From: UBA668 sp039796575
Lineage (GTDB): Bacteria > Actinomycetota > Acidimicrobiia > Acidimicrobiales > Ilumatobacteraceae
DNA length: 64,000 bases
Direction: 5' to 3'
NCBI GenBank assembly: GCA_039796575.1
Contig: JBDKJP010000016.1
Span: 62,001 to 126,000, forward strand
Shown: positions 16,210 through 25,981 of the stretch, one piece after another
Position numbering within the stretch: the stretch's first letter is position 1
How the letters are laid out: each line of letters begins with the position of its first letter
The notes under the pieces: model-generated
Told to the model about the DNA's origin: nothing
What the model saw: the letters and a program-made list of their open reading frames with translations, nothing else
Databases searched by the model: none
Position numbers and translations under genes: made by a program

Positions 16210-17549
16210 TCAGGCGCCCGACACGGTGATGTCGCGGATGACCAGGCTCACGCCCGCCGCGCGCATCGGCAGCCAGTCGACGTCGCCACCGACCTCGGCC
16301 ACGTCGAGCAGCATGCGCTGCAGCGTGGACGCGATGGTGAACTCGCGCAGCGGCGCGCCGGGCGTGCCGTTGCTGATGTGCAGGCCCGAGGCGCCGACCG
16401 AGAAGTCGCCGCTGATGGGGTTCACGCCACTGTGCAGGCCCTGCACGGCGGTGATGAGGACGCCGTCGTCGATGTCGGCCACGAGCGCGGCCTGGTCGCG
16501 AGTGCCGGGACGCAGTTGCAGCGCGAGGCAGCCCACGCCGGGCGAGCCCTTGAACCCGGCGCGCACGGCGTTGCCGGTGCTCGCCGCACCGACGCGACGG
16601 GCGCTGTAGCTGTTGTGCACGAAGCCCTGCAGCACGCCGTCGGTGATGAGCTCGTTGCGGCGGGCGGCGAGGCCCTCGCCGTCGATGTCGGTGGCGGTGT
16701 AGGCCATCGGGTTCGTCGGGTCGTCGACGAGCGTGAACAGCGGGCTGGCCACCTGGTCGCCGACGCGATCCTTGAAGAGGCTCCGACCCTTGGCCACGGC
16801 CTCACCGTTGAGCGTGCTCGACACGACACCGAGCAGCATCGCGGTGACGTACGGGTCGAACACCACGGTGGTGCGGCGGCTCGCGGGCTTGGTGGCGCCG
16901 AGCAGCCGGGTGGCGCGGTCGGCCGCCTCGCGGGCCGCCTTCGCGAGGTCGAACTCGTCGGGCGAACGGCCGACGCTGAAGCCGAACCCGGTCTGCGTCT
17001 CGTCGCCGTCGTCGGCCATGGTGCTGACGCTGACGTAACAGCCGTTCTCGCGGCCGGCCCGGCGGATGCCGGTGGTGGTGGCCACCGCCGACTCCACCAT
17101 CACATCGGCGTAGTTGGCGTCGTCGATGCGGACGCGCGAGTCGGTGGCCAGGGTGAGCCGCTCGAGCTCCTTGGTGAGCGCGATCTTGTCCTCGGTGCTG
17201 TAGCCGGCGAGGCGCTCGCTCCACAGCTCCTGGGGCACCACGTCGACGCCGTCGGGGTCGGCGAGGCCGGCCCATTCGTCGGTGGTGCCGAACGTGACGT
17301 TGTCGCGCGCCTCGGCCAGCACCTCCTCGATGGCGGCGGGGTCGAGCGTGCCGGCGTACGCGAACCCGGTGCGGCCGTCGCGGATGACCCGGATGCCGAT
17401 GCCCTCGCTCTGTGCGCTGACGAAGTGCTCGACCTCGCCCTCGTAGACGCGGATGTCGGTCTCGTGGTCGCGGGAGACGTACGCCTCGACCTGTTCGCCC
17501 GCACGGGCCTGGGCCACGATGCGGTCGGCGAGCTGCTGCAGTTCCTGGC

Positions 17550-17553
<4 letters not shown>
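16210..17553 (-). CDS. pmbA: TldE/PmbA-type metalloprotease subunit
   Basis: 447 residues of the TldD/PmbA family, the partner lacking the HExxxH metal site. The family layout is visible: an N-terminal dodecin-like region EAYVSRDHETDIRVYEGEVE, the central SEGIGIRVIRDGRTGFAYAGTL, then the C-terminal SPGVGCLALQLRPG and LHSGVNPISGDFSVGASG. Its start overlaps the tldD stop by 4 nt. TldD/E heterodimers cleave small peptides and mature some RiPPs such as microcin B17 or degrade CcdA; no substrate gene is apparent nearby. Confidence 0.92.
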
Positions 17554-18941
<1,388 letters not shown>

Positions 18942-18948
18942 GCGGCGC

Positions 18949-18954
18949 AGCCTA
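18949..18954 (-). promoter_or_regulatory. -10 box TAGGCT of tldD
   Basis: TAGGCT on the minus strand, 7 nt before GTG 18941, with no Shine-Dalgarno. Confidence 0.5.
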
Positions 18955-18991
18955 CCCAGCAGCAAGTTCGCCGTCGCCCGGAGCCAGCACC

Positions 18992-18997
18992 TACGCT
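18992..18997 (+). promoter_or_regulatory. -10 box TACGCT of the FlK-like thioesterase gene
   Basis: TACGCT is 8 nt before GTG 19006; leaderless-type spacing. The same hexamer is used on both strands at 23.5 kb. Confidence 0.5.
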
Positions 18998-19005
18998 GAC
19001 CGTCC

Positions 19006-19383
19006 GTGAGTGCAGTGGTCGGCCTCAAAGGCCTCGCTCGCATGGAGGTGACGTCCGACGACACGGCCCTCGCCATGCGCTCGGGCTCGGTGGAAGTGCT
19101 GGCCACCCCGCGCATCGTCGCCCTGCTCGAGCAGGCCACGTGCGCCGCACTGGCCGGCCACCTGCCCGACGGCACCACCACGGTGGGCATGCGCGTGCAG
19201 GTCGACCACCTCCAGCCCACCCCGGTGGGCGGCGTGGTGGAGGCCGAGGCGCTCCTCGAGAAGATCGAGGGCCGACGGCTCACGTTCATGGTCTCGGCGT
19301 CCGATACCAAGGGGGTGGTGGCCGCGGGCCGCGTCACCCGAGTCCTGGTGGAGGTCGACCGATTCATGGACAAGACCAAATGA
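19006..19383 (+). CDS. FlK-like hotdog thioesterase
   Basis: 125-residue hotdog-fold protein resembling fluoroacetyl-CoA thioesterase FlK. The FlK catalytic triad Thr42-Glu50-His76 has counterparts Thr34 (LATP), Glu42 (LLEQA) and His68 (QVDHLQPT), with the same 8- and 26-residue spacings. Such proteins without fluoroacetate metabolism are common, so general acyl-CoA hydrolysis is the safer call. The start GTG lies 8 nt after TACGCT. The stop overlaps the ATG of a small lipoprotein gene, indicating coupling. Confidence 0.85.
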   Translation: MSAVVGLKGLARMEVTSDDTALAMRSGSVEVLATPRIVALLEQATCAALAGHLPDGTTTVGMRVQVDHLQPTPVGGVVEAEALLEKIEGRRLTFMVSASDTKGVVAAGRVTRVLVEVDRFMDKTK

Positions 19384-19682
19384 CCCGGCGCCGTGTTGCG
19401 CTGCTCACGCTCGGCACCCTCGCCGCACTGGCCTCGGTCGCCGCATGCCGTCCCGTCGACGCGGAGACCGGCACCAACGCCATCGGGCAGGCCAGTGAAC
19501 TGCAGTGCAACGACGCCCGTCGCACGGTGGAGCAGGCCGTCGACAACTACGAGATCCTCGAGGGGCACCTGCCGCGCAGTGAGTCGGCGCTCGTGCCCGG
19601 CTACCTGGTGATGCAGTCAGCCCTGATGGACATCGACGCCGAGGGGCACGTCGTGCCCGCCCCCGGCAGCGGCTGCCGGTAG
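19380..19682 (+). CDS. Small lipoprotein with minor-pilin-like domain
   Basis: 100 residues. A basic N-terminus, a hydrophobic segment (VALLTLGTLAALASVAAC) and a lipobox VAAC at residues 20-23 predict a membrane-anchored lipoprotein. The mature part, with CNDARRTVEQAVDNYEILEGHLP and a final GSGC, resembles the soluble C-terminal domain of small pilins (helix, loop, paired cysteines), including the prepilin at 2178-2522. This is inference from pattern; no function is known. ATG overlaps the upstream stop. Its 3' end overlaps the MFS gene on the other strand by 66 bp. Confidence 0.7.
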   Translation: MTRRRVALLTLGTLAALASVAACRPVDAETGTNAIGQASELQCNDARRTVEQAVDNYEILEGHLPRSESALVPGYLVMQSALMDIDAEGHVVPAPGSGCR

Positions 19683-20936
19683 CACGGCCGGCTCGCGGCG
19701 GATGCGGGTGACACCGATCGCCGCGACGAGGCACGCCACGCCGGCGATGACGAACGAGATGCGGTAGCTGCCGGTGGTGTCGTGGAGCGCGCCCGCGCCC
19801 CACGCCGCCAACGCGCCGCCGACCTGGTGACCAGCGAACACCCAGCCGTACACCAATGGGCCGCGGTCGCGCCCGAAGTGGGCGATGCACAGGGCGATGG
19901 TGGGCGGCACGGTGGCCACCCAGTCGAGGCCGTAGAAGACCATGAAGCCCATCAGGCCGCCACCGCCGTGCGCCAACGCCGGGTCGAGCACGAACAGGCT
20001 GAGGCCGCGGAACAGGTAGTACACCATCAGCAACTTCCGCGGGTCCCAGCGGTCGGTGAGCCAGCCGCTGGCGATGGTGCCGATGATGTCGAACCCGCCG
20101 ATGAGCGCGGGGTAGGTGCCGGCCGAGGTGTGGCTCATGCCGTGGTCGTGGGCGGCGCTGATGAAGGGCGTCTGCACCAACCCGGTGGTGCTGAGGCCGC
20201 AGACCGCGAAGCTGCCCCAGAGCAGCCAGAACGTGCCGGTGTTCCACGCGCTGCGCAGCGCGGCGAACGCGTGCCCGATGGGGTTGCCCACCATCGTGGC
20301 GCTGACGTGGTCGGGCGGGGCGCCGTACGGCAGCAGGCCGATGTCCTCGGGCCGGTTCCGCATGAACACCAGCACCACCGGGATGACCGCCGCCGTGGCG
20401 ATGGCCACGGTGAGGGACACGGACCGCCATCCGTGGTGCTCGGCGAGGTACGTGAGCAACGGCAGGAACACGAGCTGCCCGCTCGCCGTGGCGGCGGTGA
20501 GCACACCCGTGACCACGCCGCGACGGGCCACGAACCAGCGCGACGCGACGGTGCTCGCGAACACCGTCGCCATGCAGCCGGTGCCGACGCCGACCACGAA
20601 ACCCCACAGCAGGAACAGCTGCCACGGCTGGGTCATCTGCGTGGTCAGAGCCGCGCCGATCGCGATGGTGGTGAGCGCGATGACGGTGACCTTGCGGAGG
20701 CCGTAGCGGATCTGCAGCGCCGCGGCGAACGGCCCGATGAACCCGTACAGCAGCACGTTGATGCTGACCGCGAGGCCGACCGTGGCGCGGCTCCACCCGA
20801 ACTCGTCGCGCAACGGGTCGATGAGCACGCCGGGCGTGCTGCGCACGCCGGCCGCGCCGAGCAGCACGACGAACGCCGCGGTCGCCACCACCCAGTGGTA
20901 CGAGAACCGCCGGGCGCGGTGCGCGGTGGCGCTCAC
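19617..20936 (-). CDS. MFS transporter, monocarboxylate/oxalate-formate antiporter-like
   Basis: 439 residues with 12 predicted membrane helices. The N-terminus (VLIDPLRDEFGWSRATVGLA) and the loop after helix 2 (GPFAAALQIRYGLRKV) resemble the MCT/OFA branch of the major facilitator superfamily, which moves small monocarboxylates, oxalate and formate. The second-half loop is GWLTDRWDPRKLL. The GTG lies 2 bp after the TPP-enzyme stop, so it is the third gene of the PhyH-TPP-MFS operon and may carry that pathway's substrate or product. Substrate assignment is inference. Confidence 0.85.
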   Translation of the reverse strand: MSATAHRARRFSYHWVVATAAFVVLLGAAGVRSTPGVLIDPLRDEFGWSRATVGLAVSINVLLYGFIGPFAAALQIRYGLRKVTVIALTTIAIGAALTTQMTQPWQLFLLWGFVVGVGTGCMATVFASTVASRWFVARRGVVTGVLTAATASGQLVFLPLLTYLAEHHGWRSVSLTVAIATAAVIPVVLVFMRNRPEDIGLLPYGAPPDHVSATMVGNPIGHAFAALRSAWNTGTFWLLWGSFAVCGLSTTGLVQTPFISAAHDHGMSHTSAGTYPALIGGFDIIGTIASGWLTDRWDPRKLLMVYYLFRGLSLFVLDPALAHGGGGLMGFMVFYGLDWVATVPPTIALCIAHFGRDRGPLVYGWVFAGHQVGGALAAWGAGALHDTTGSYRISFVIAGVACLVAAIGVTRIRREPAVLPAAAAGGGHDVPLGVDVHQG

Positions 20937-20938
20937 GA

Positions 20939-22579
20939 TCAGCCGAGGTTGCTGGTGCGCGGGTAGATGTCGGCGGGGTCGGTGAGCACGTTCACGAGGT
21001 ACGGCACGCCGGACGCGAACGCCCGGTCGAGCGCCGGCCCGATCTGCGACGGGTCGCGCACGGTCTCGCCCGCGCCACCGAGCGCCCTCACCACGTCGTC
21101 GTAGCGCAGCTCGGGCTGGAGGTCGCAGGCCATGTCCCAGCCGTCGTAGATGAACTGCATCGGGTGCTTCTCGAGGCCCCAGATGCCGTTGTTGCCCACC
21201 ACCATCACCACCGGAAGGCCGTGGCGCACCATCGAGTCGACGTCCATCAGGCTGAAGCCGGCCGCGCCGTCGCCGAGGAGCAGCACGATCTGGCTGTCGG
21301 GTCGAGCCACTCGTGCCGCGATGGCGTAGCCGGGCCCGTTGCCGAGGCAGCCGAACGGGCCGGTGTCGAGCCAACAGCCGGGCTCGAACACCTCGACGAA
21401 CTTGCCCGCGTAGCTGGCGAAGTCGCCGCCGTCGCAGATGACCACCGCGTCGCGTTCGAGCCGCTTGGCGAGCTCGCCGTAGATGCGGCTCGGCTTGATG
21501 GGTGCCGAGTCGGCGGCCAGCAGCACGGCGTCGGCGGCCCGGCCCGCCTCCTCGGCGTCGCGCAGCTCGGCGATCCAGCCCGTGTGATCGGCACGCGCGC
21601 CGGTGTGGTCGGCCAGGGCGCGCAGCACGAGGTTGGCGTCGCCGGCCACGGTGAGCACGTCGACGTGCTCGGCCTTCTGCCCGATCGAGTCGACGACGTG
21701 GGCGACGGTGGCGTTGCCGAACTTGCCGAACCCGAGGCGGAAGTCGAGCGGGGTACCGAGCACCACCACCAGGTCGGCGCGCGCCTTCAGCAGGCCGCGG
21801 GTGCGCAGGAACGCGAGCGGGTGATCGGCGGGCAGCGTGCCGCGGCCCAGGCCGTTGAAGAAGCAGGGCACGCCCAGGTGCTCGGCGGCGGCGCGCAGTG
21901 CGTCCCATGCGCCGTCCCAGTACACGTCGCTGCCCACGATGAACGCGGGACGCTCGGCGCCCGCCACCGCGGCGGCGAGCGCAGCGACGAGCTCGTCGTC
22001 GGGCGCGGCCCCGAGGCCGACGCACGAGTCGGGCTGCGGCACGTCGACGGACGCGGGCGTGAAGATGCGGTCGAACGGGAAGTCGAGGAACACCGGCCCG
22101 CGGTGCGGGGTGACGGCGGTGGCGGCCGCGGCGTGCACGGCGGCGGCGCCCTGCGCGGGATCCTTCACGGTGGCGGCGTACTTGGTGATGGACGCCATCA
22201 CGGGCACGTGGTCGAACTCCTGCAGCGAACCGCTTCCCCACCGCTCCTCCGCGGCGCGACCGCCGAGCACCACGAGCGGCGTGCCGTTGAAGAACGCTGA
22301 CGTGATGGCCGAGGTGCCATTGGTGATGCCGGGGCCCGCGGTGAGCGCGGCCAGCCCGGGTGTGCGGGTGAGCTTGGCGTAGGCCTCCGCGGCGAACGTC
22401 GCCGTCTGCTCGTGACGGGTGTCGACCACGCGCATGCCCTGGTCGCGCGCGCCTTCGTAGAACGGCCAGATGTGCGCGCCGTTGAGCGTGAACATGGTGT
22501 CGGTGCCGAAGGCCTTGAGTGCGGCGACCGCCTGTTGGCCGGCGTGGCCGTCGACGTGCTGGGGTGCGGATGCGTCCAT
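20939..22579 (-). CDS. Thiamine-diphosphate enzyme of the acetolactate synthase / 2-hydroxyacyl-CoA lyase family
   Basis: 546 residues with the three-domain ThDP fold. The N-terminal PYR domain has RHEQTATFAAEAYAK, whose Glu activates the cofactor, and TAGPGITNG. The PP domain has GDGAAGFSLMDVDS-N24-type Mg/ThDP binding, ending near NNGIWGLEK. The C-terminus DIYPRTSNLG resembles IlvG-like and oxalyl-CoA/2-hydroxyacyl-CoA lyase relatives rather than biosynthetic IlvB, and no IlvN subunit follows. The gene lies between PhyH (4 bp upstream) and an MFS transporter (2 bp downstream). A C-C lyase role is plausible but unproven. Confidence 0.85.
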   Translation of the reverse strand: MDASAPQHVDGHAGQQAVAALKAFGTDTMFTLNGAHIWPFYEGARDQGMRVVDTRHEQTATFAAEAYAKLTRTPGLAALTAGPGITNGTSAITSAFFNGTPLVVLGGRAAEERWGSGSLQEFDHVPVMASITKYAATVKDPAQGAAAVHAAAATAVTPHRGPVFLDFPFDRIFTPASVDVPQPDSCVGLGAAPDDELVAALAAAVAGAERPAFIVGSDVYWDGAWDALRAAAEHLGVPCFFNGLGRGTLPADHPLAFLRTRGLLKARADLVVVLGTPLDFRLGFGKFGNATVAHVVDSIGQKAEHVDVLTVAGDANLVLRALADHTGARADHTGWIAELRDAEEAGRAADAVLLAADSAPIKPSRIYGELAKRLERDAVVICDGGDFASYAGKFVEVFEPGCWLDTGPFGCLGNGPGYAIAARVARPDSQIVLLLGDGAAGFSLMDVDSMVRHGLPVVMVVGNNGIWGLEKHPMQFIYDGWDMACDLQPELRYDDVVRALGGAGETVRDPSQIGPALDRAFASGVPYLVNVLTDPADIYPRTSNLG

Positions 22580-22583
22580 TCCC

Positions 22584-23513
22584 TCAGCTTCGCATCCGGC
22601 GGGGTGGACGCCAGCCCTCGTAGGCCTTGCGCACCTTGTCGAGCTCGGCAGCGAGGCTCAGCGCGTACTCCTCCGACCTCGCCGCCGTGTCGCGCAGGAA
22701 CTCGTTCTCCGCCTGCAGCATCGCCACGTGGTGGTGCGGCAGCTCGGGTGCCCGCCCGTACAGCATCGGGAAGGGTGCCCCGGTCGACACGCTGATGGTG
22801 CGAGCGTCCATGAGGCACGTCGTGAACGCCCGGCGGGGCGAGTGGGTGGGGTTCACCCCCGACCGGTGGATGACCCAGTTGTGCAGCAGCAGCAGCTCAC
22901 CCGCACGGGCGGGGAGCGGCCGGACCGCCGACGGCGGGCAGTGCACCTCGGCCAACTCGGGTGGCACCGTGCTGCCGTGCGGCGTGAGCAGGCCCAGCCG
23001 GTGCGAGCCGGGCACCACGTCCATGCAGCCGTTCTCCGGGGTCGCGTCGTCGATGGCCAGCCACAGCGTGACCAGCGGGTCGCGATCGAGACCCCAGACG
23101 TCGCCGGCGTCCTGGTGCCACGGCAGCACCGTGCCCTGACGGGCGGGCTTGTTCATCACCATCGCCCGGAACACCGACACACCGACGTGGGGGCCGTACA
23201 TCCGCTCGCACACCTCGCGCACGATCGGATGGTGCAGCACGCGCGCGAACCGGTCGTCGTGCTCGAGCCCCTGGACCTTGCGGTAGAGGAGCGTCGCCTC
23301 CGCGAGCGCGGCCACGGCACCGGGCAGCTGCTCGTACTCGCCGCCGGTGTCGAGCTGGAACAGGACGGCGGGGTTCTGCACGCGACCGAGGGCCAGGTCG
23401 TCGACGCGTTCGGCGAGCGCGGCCACCTCGTCGGGCGCGAACAGCTGCCCGAGCGACACGTAGCCGTCGCGGTCGAATCTGGTCCAGGTGTCGTGGTCGA
23501 TGAGCGCGCCGAT
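22584..23513 (-). CDS. Phytanoyl-CoA dioxygenase (PhyH) family Fe(II)/2OG oxygenase with coiled-coil tail; start uncertain
   Basis: Fe(II)/2-oxoglutarate hydroxylase of the PhyH family. Iron ligands HQD (about His133, Asp135) in LPWHQDAGDVWG and His216 in VIHRSGVNPTH, and the 2OG-binding Arg in SPRRAF. PhyH landmarks also include AIDDATPENGCMDVVPGSH. The last ~45 residues are an added tail with EEYALSL, shared with the pyruvyl-transferase-like protein at 25978. No ATG/GTG/TTG lies in frame near the expected N-terminus (DHDTWTRFDRDGYV). ATC 23511-23513 is 7 nt after TACGCT, the leaderless spacing used elsewhere. The only upstream canonical start (23660) would overlap the divergent gene. Confidence 0.8.
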   Translation of the reverse strand: MGALIDHDTWTRFDRDGYVSLGQLFAPDEVAALAERVDDLALGRVQNPAVLFQLDTGGEYEQLPGAVAALAEATLLYRKVQGLEHDDRFARVLHHPIVREVCERMYGPHVGVSVFRAMVMNKPARQGTVLPWHQDAGDVWGLDRDPLVTLWLAIDDATPENGCMDVVPGSHRLGLLTPHGSTVPPELAEVHCPPSAVRPLPARAGELLLLHNWVIHRSGVNPTHSPRRAFTTCLMDARTISVSTGAPFPMLYGRAPELPHHHVAMLQAENEFLRDTAARSEEYALSLAAELDKVRKAYEGWRPPRRMRS

Positions 23514-23520
23514 GGCACCC

Positions 23521-23526
23521 AGCGTA
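23521..23526 (-). promoter_or_regulatory. -10 box TACGCT of the PhyH operon
   Basis: Minus-strand TACGCT within TTACGCTGGGT. The identical 11-mer occurs on the plus strand at 23605-23615 in front of the divergent glycosyltransferase gene. Confidence 0.5.
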
Positions 23527-23605
23527 ATCCGATGCCGGGGTTCGGAATCGTCTGACGACCCGCTCGGATCAGTCCGCCATCGCGGTGACCGGCCGACCCG
23601 CCCCT

Positions 23606-23611
23606 TACGCT
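23606..23611 (+). promoter_or_regulatory. -10 box TACGCT of the glycosyltransferase gene
   Basis: TACGCT is 9 nt before ATG 23621. It supports that ATG over the in-frame GTG at 23585, which would lie upstream of the promoter. Confidence 0.5.
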
Positions 23612-23620
23612 GGGTTCGAC

Positions 23621-25981
23621 ATGCACGGGCTGACGATCGTCGCGAGGAACTACCTCCCACAGGCTCGGGTGCTGGCGGCCACCTTCCGGGCGCACCACCC
23701 TGGGGCCCGGTTCACCACGTTGGTGATCGACGGCAGCGACGACGACCGCAGCGACACCGCCGCGGGCGACATCCTGCTCGTGAGCGACCTCGGGCTGCCG
23801 GTCGACGAGTGGCATCCGATGGCCGCGATGTACACGGTGATGGAGTTCGCCACGGCGTTGAAGCCGGCAGCGCTGCGCCACGTCCTGCGGGCGCTCCCGC
23901 ACGGCGAGGCCGTGGCCTACATCGACCCCGACATCCAGGTGATGCAGCCGTTCGACGACGTGTTCCGGCGCGCGGGCGAACACGGCATCGGCATCACCCC
24001 GCACCTGCTGCAGCCGATGCCGCGCGACGGCCGCACCCCCGACGAAGCCGTCATCATGCACGCCGGCATGTACAACCTCGGGTTCCTCTGCGTCGGGACG
24101 GCCGCACTGCCGATGCTCGACTGGTGGCACGAGCGCATGCGCACCGACGCCGTGGTCGACCTCCACAACGCGCTGTTCACCGATCAGCGCTGGATCGACT
24201 GGGTCCCGTCGCTGTACGCGCACACCGTCGAGCGCGACCCGGGTCTGAACGTTGCGTACTGGAACATCCACGAGCGGCCGCTCACCGTGGGTGCCGACGG
24301 CACCGTGCACGCCGGTGGGTCGCCCGTGAAGTTCTTCCACTTCAGCGGTTTCGACCCCGACGTGCCGTGGCGGCTCTCGAAGCACGCCGGGCAACTCCCT
24401 CGCGGCCTGTTGAGCGACGACCCGCTGCTGGCGTCGCTGTGCGCGGGGTACACGGCCCTCCTCGACGAGCAGGGGTTCGGCCGCCGCGCCGGCAGTTACG
24501 GCTTCGACCGGGCGCTCGACGGCACGTACCTGCACCTTTTGGTGCGGTCTGCCTACCGTCGGGCGTGGATGGCCGCCCGAGCCGACGGCAGCGAACCGCC
24601 GCCCGACCCGTTCGACCCGGCGCAACAGGCGGCATGGGCCGACTGGTTGAGCGGGAGCAGCGTCGGGCCGCCCGATGCCTGCATCACCCCGTGGGAGCTC
24701 AGCCTCCACCTCGCCCGACCCGACGTCGCGTTCACGTTCCCCGCCATCCACGCCGCCGACGCCTACCGCTACCGCGACTGGCTCGACATCGATCCGCACG
24801 CGCTCGCGGTGCGCCGCCAGATCGGTGCGGTCCGCCGCGCTCGCACCGCACGCTCGGTGCCCGCCGACCAACGCGACACGTCGGGCTGGAACGTCGTCGG
24901 GTACCACGCTGCCGAACACGGCGTGGGCGAGGGTGCGCGCCGCATTGCGATGGCTGTCCGGCGCGTCGGGTTGCCCACGCACGTCGTCGGCGTGCACGCG
25001 GCCGGCGCACGGCACGAGCACCGTCACCAACGGAACGCCACGGAGCTGCTCCACCGCGACTCCATCTACTGTGTCAATGCCGACGAGACCGAGCGGGTGG
25101 TGGCCGTGCTCGAGCACCGCGACCACCGCCGCGGCGATGCCCGTCGCATCGGCCTGTGGTTCTGGGAGGTGTCGGTGCTGCCACCCGAGCACGCCCGCGC
25201 CGCCGCGTTGCTCGACGAGATCTGGGTCACCAGCGAGTTCGTCCGCGACGCGGTGCAGGCCGCCGCCGACGTGCCCGTCCGCGTGGTGGCGCTGCCCGTC
25301 CTGCCCGTCGCGGCGCCCACCACCTTCCGACGCGAGCACTTCGGGCTGCCCGACGGGCCGCTGTTCACGTTCTCGTTCGACTTCAACTCCGTCTTCGAAC
25401 GGAAGAACCCGCTCGCCACCGTCGCCGCGTACACCGCAGCGTTCGCCTCCGACGACGGTGCGACGCTCCTCGTGAAGTCCATCAACGGTCACCGCGACCC
25501 GGTCGCCTACGAACGGTTGCGGTGGGCGGTCGGCGGTCGGCCCGACATCCGCCTCGTCGATGCGCACTGGCACGAGTTCGAGATGCAGGCGCTCGTCGAG
25601 CTGAGCGACTGCTTCGTCTCGCTGCACCGCAGCGAGGGCTTCGGTCTGCACCTCGCCGCGGCGATGGCCGCCGGCACCCCGGTCATCGCCACCGGCTACT
25701 CCGGCAACCTCCGTTTCATGAACGACGACGTCGCCTTCCTCGTGCCCCATCGCCTCGTCGACGTCGGTCCGGGCAACGGCCCGTACCCCGCGCACGCCGT
25801 GTGGGCCGAGCCCGACATCGAGGCCGCCGCGGCGTTCATGCGCACGGTGGCCGACCGACCCGACGACGCCGCTGCACGCGGCCGCGCCGGTCGCGCCCAC
25901 GTGCTGCACACCCTCGGCCTCGACACGGCCGCCGCCACATTGGAACCCGCGCTCATCCCCGAACTGGAGGGCGTCCGATGA
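23621..25981 (+). CDS. Two-domain glycosyltransferase (GT-A-like N-terminus, GT-B/GT4-like C-terminus)
   Basis: 786 residues. The N-terminal half (about 1-300) is a GT-A-like fold with nucleotide-sugar motif YIDPDIQV (DxD around residues 102-104) and a conserved MYNLGFLCV region. The C-terminal half (about 420-780) is GT-B: GWNVVGYHAAEHGVGEGAR, IGLWFWEV, FSFDFNSVFERKNP, and the GT4 donor-site motif EGFGLHLAAAMAAGTPVIATG (Glu672). Probably assembles a surface glycan from nucleotide sugars in the cytoplasm. ATG 23621 is chosen from the leaderless -10; the stop overlaps the next gene's ATG by 4 nt. Confidence 0.85.
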   Translation: MHGLTIVARNYLPQARVLAATFRAHHPGARFTTLVIDGSDDDRSDTAAGDILLVSDLGLPVDEWHPMAAMYTVMEFATALKPAALRHVLRALPHGEAVAYIDPDIQVMQPFDDVFRRAGEHGIGITPHLLQPMPRDGRTPDEAVIMHAGMYNLGFLCVGTAALPMLDWWHERMRTDAVVDLHNALFTDQRWIDWVPSLYAHTVERDPGLNVAYWNIHERPLTVGADGTVHAGGSPVKFFHFSGFDPDVPWRLSKHAGQLPRGLLSDDPLLASLCAGYTALLDEQGFGRRAGSYGFDRALDGTYLHLLVRSAYRRAWMAARADGSEPPPDPFDPAQQAAWADWLSGSSVGPPDACITPWELSLHLARPDVAFTFPAIHAADAYRYRDWLDIDPHALAVRRQIGAVRRARTARSVPADQRDTSGWNVVGYHAAEHGVGEGARRIAMAVRRVGLPTHVVGVHAAGARHEHRHQRNATELLHRDSIYCVNADETERVVAVLEHRDHRRGDARRIGLWFWEVSVLPPEHARAAALLDEIWVTSEFVRDAVQAAADVPVRVVALPVLPVAAPTTFRREHFGLPDGPLFTFSFDFNSVFERKNPLATVAAYTAAFASDDGATLLVKSINGHRDPVAYERLRWAVGGRPDIRLVDAHWHEFEMQALVELSDCFVSLHRSEGFGLHLAAAMAAGTPVIATGYSGNLRFMNDDVAFLVPHRLVDVGPGNGPYPAHAVWAEPDIEAAAAFMRTVADRPDDAAARGRAGRAHVLHTLGLDTAAATLEPALIPELEGVR

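Noticed and set aside
23488..25977. Plus-strand open extension upstream of the pyruvyl-transferase gene
   Set aside because: The upstream part is an Arg-rich out-of-frame reading of the glycosyltransferase gene; the real start is ATG 25978 with a 4-nt overlap.
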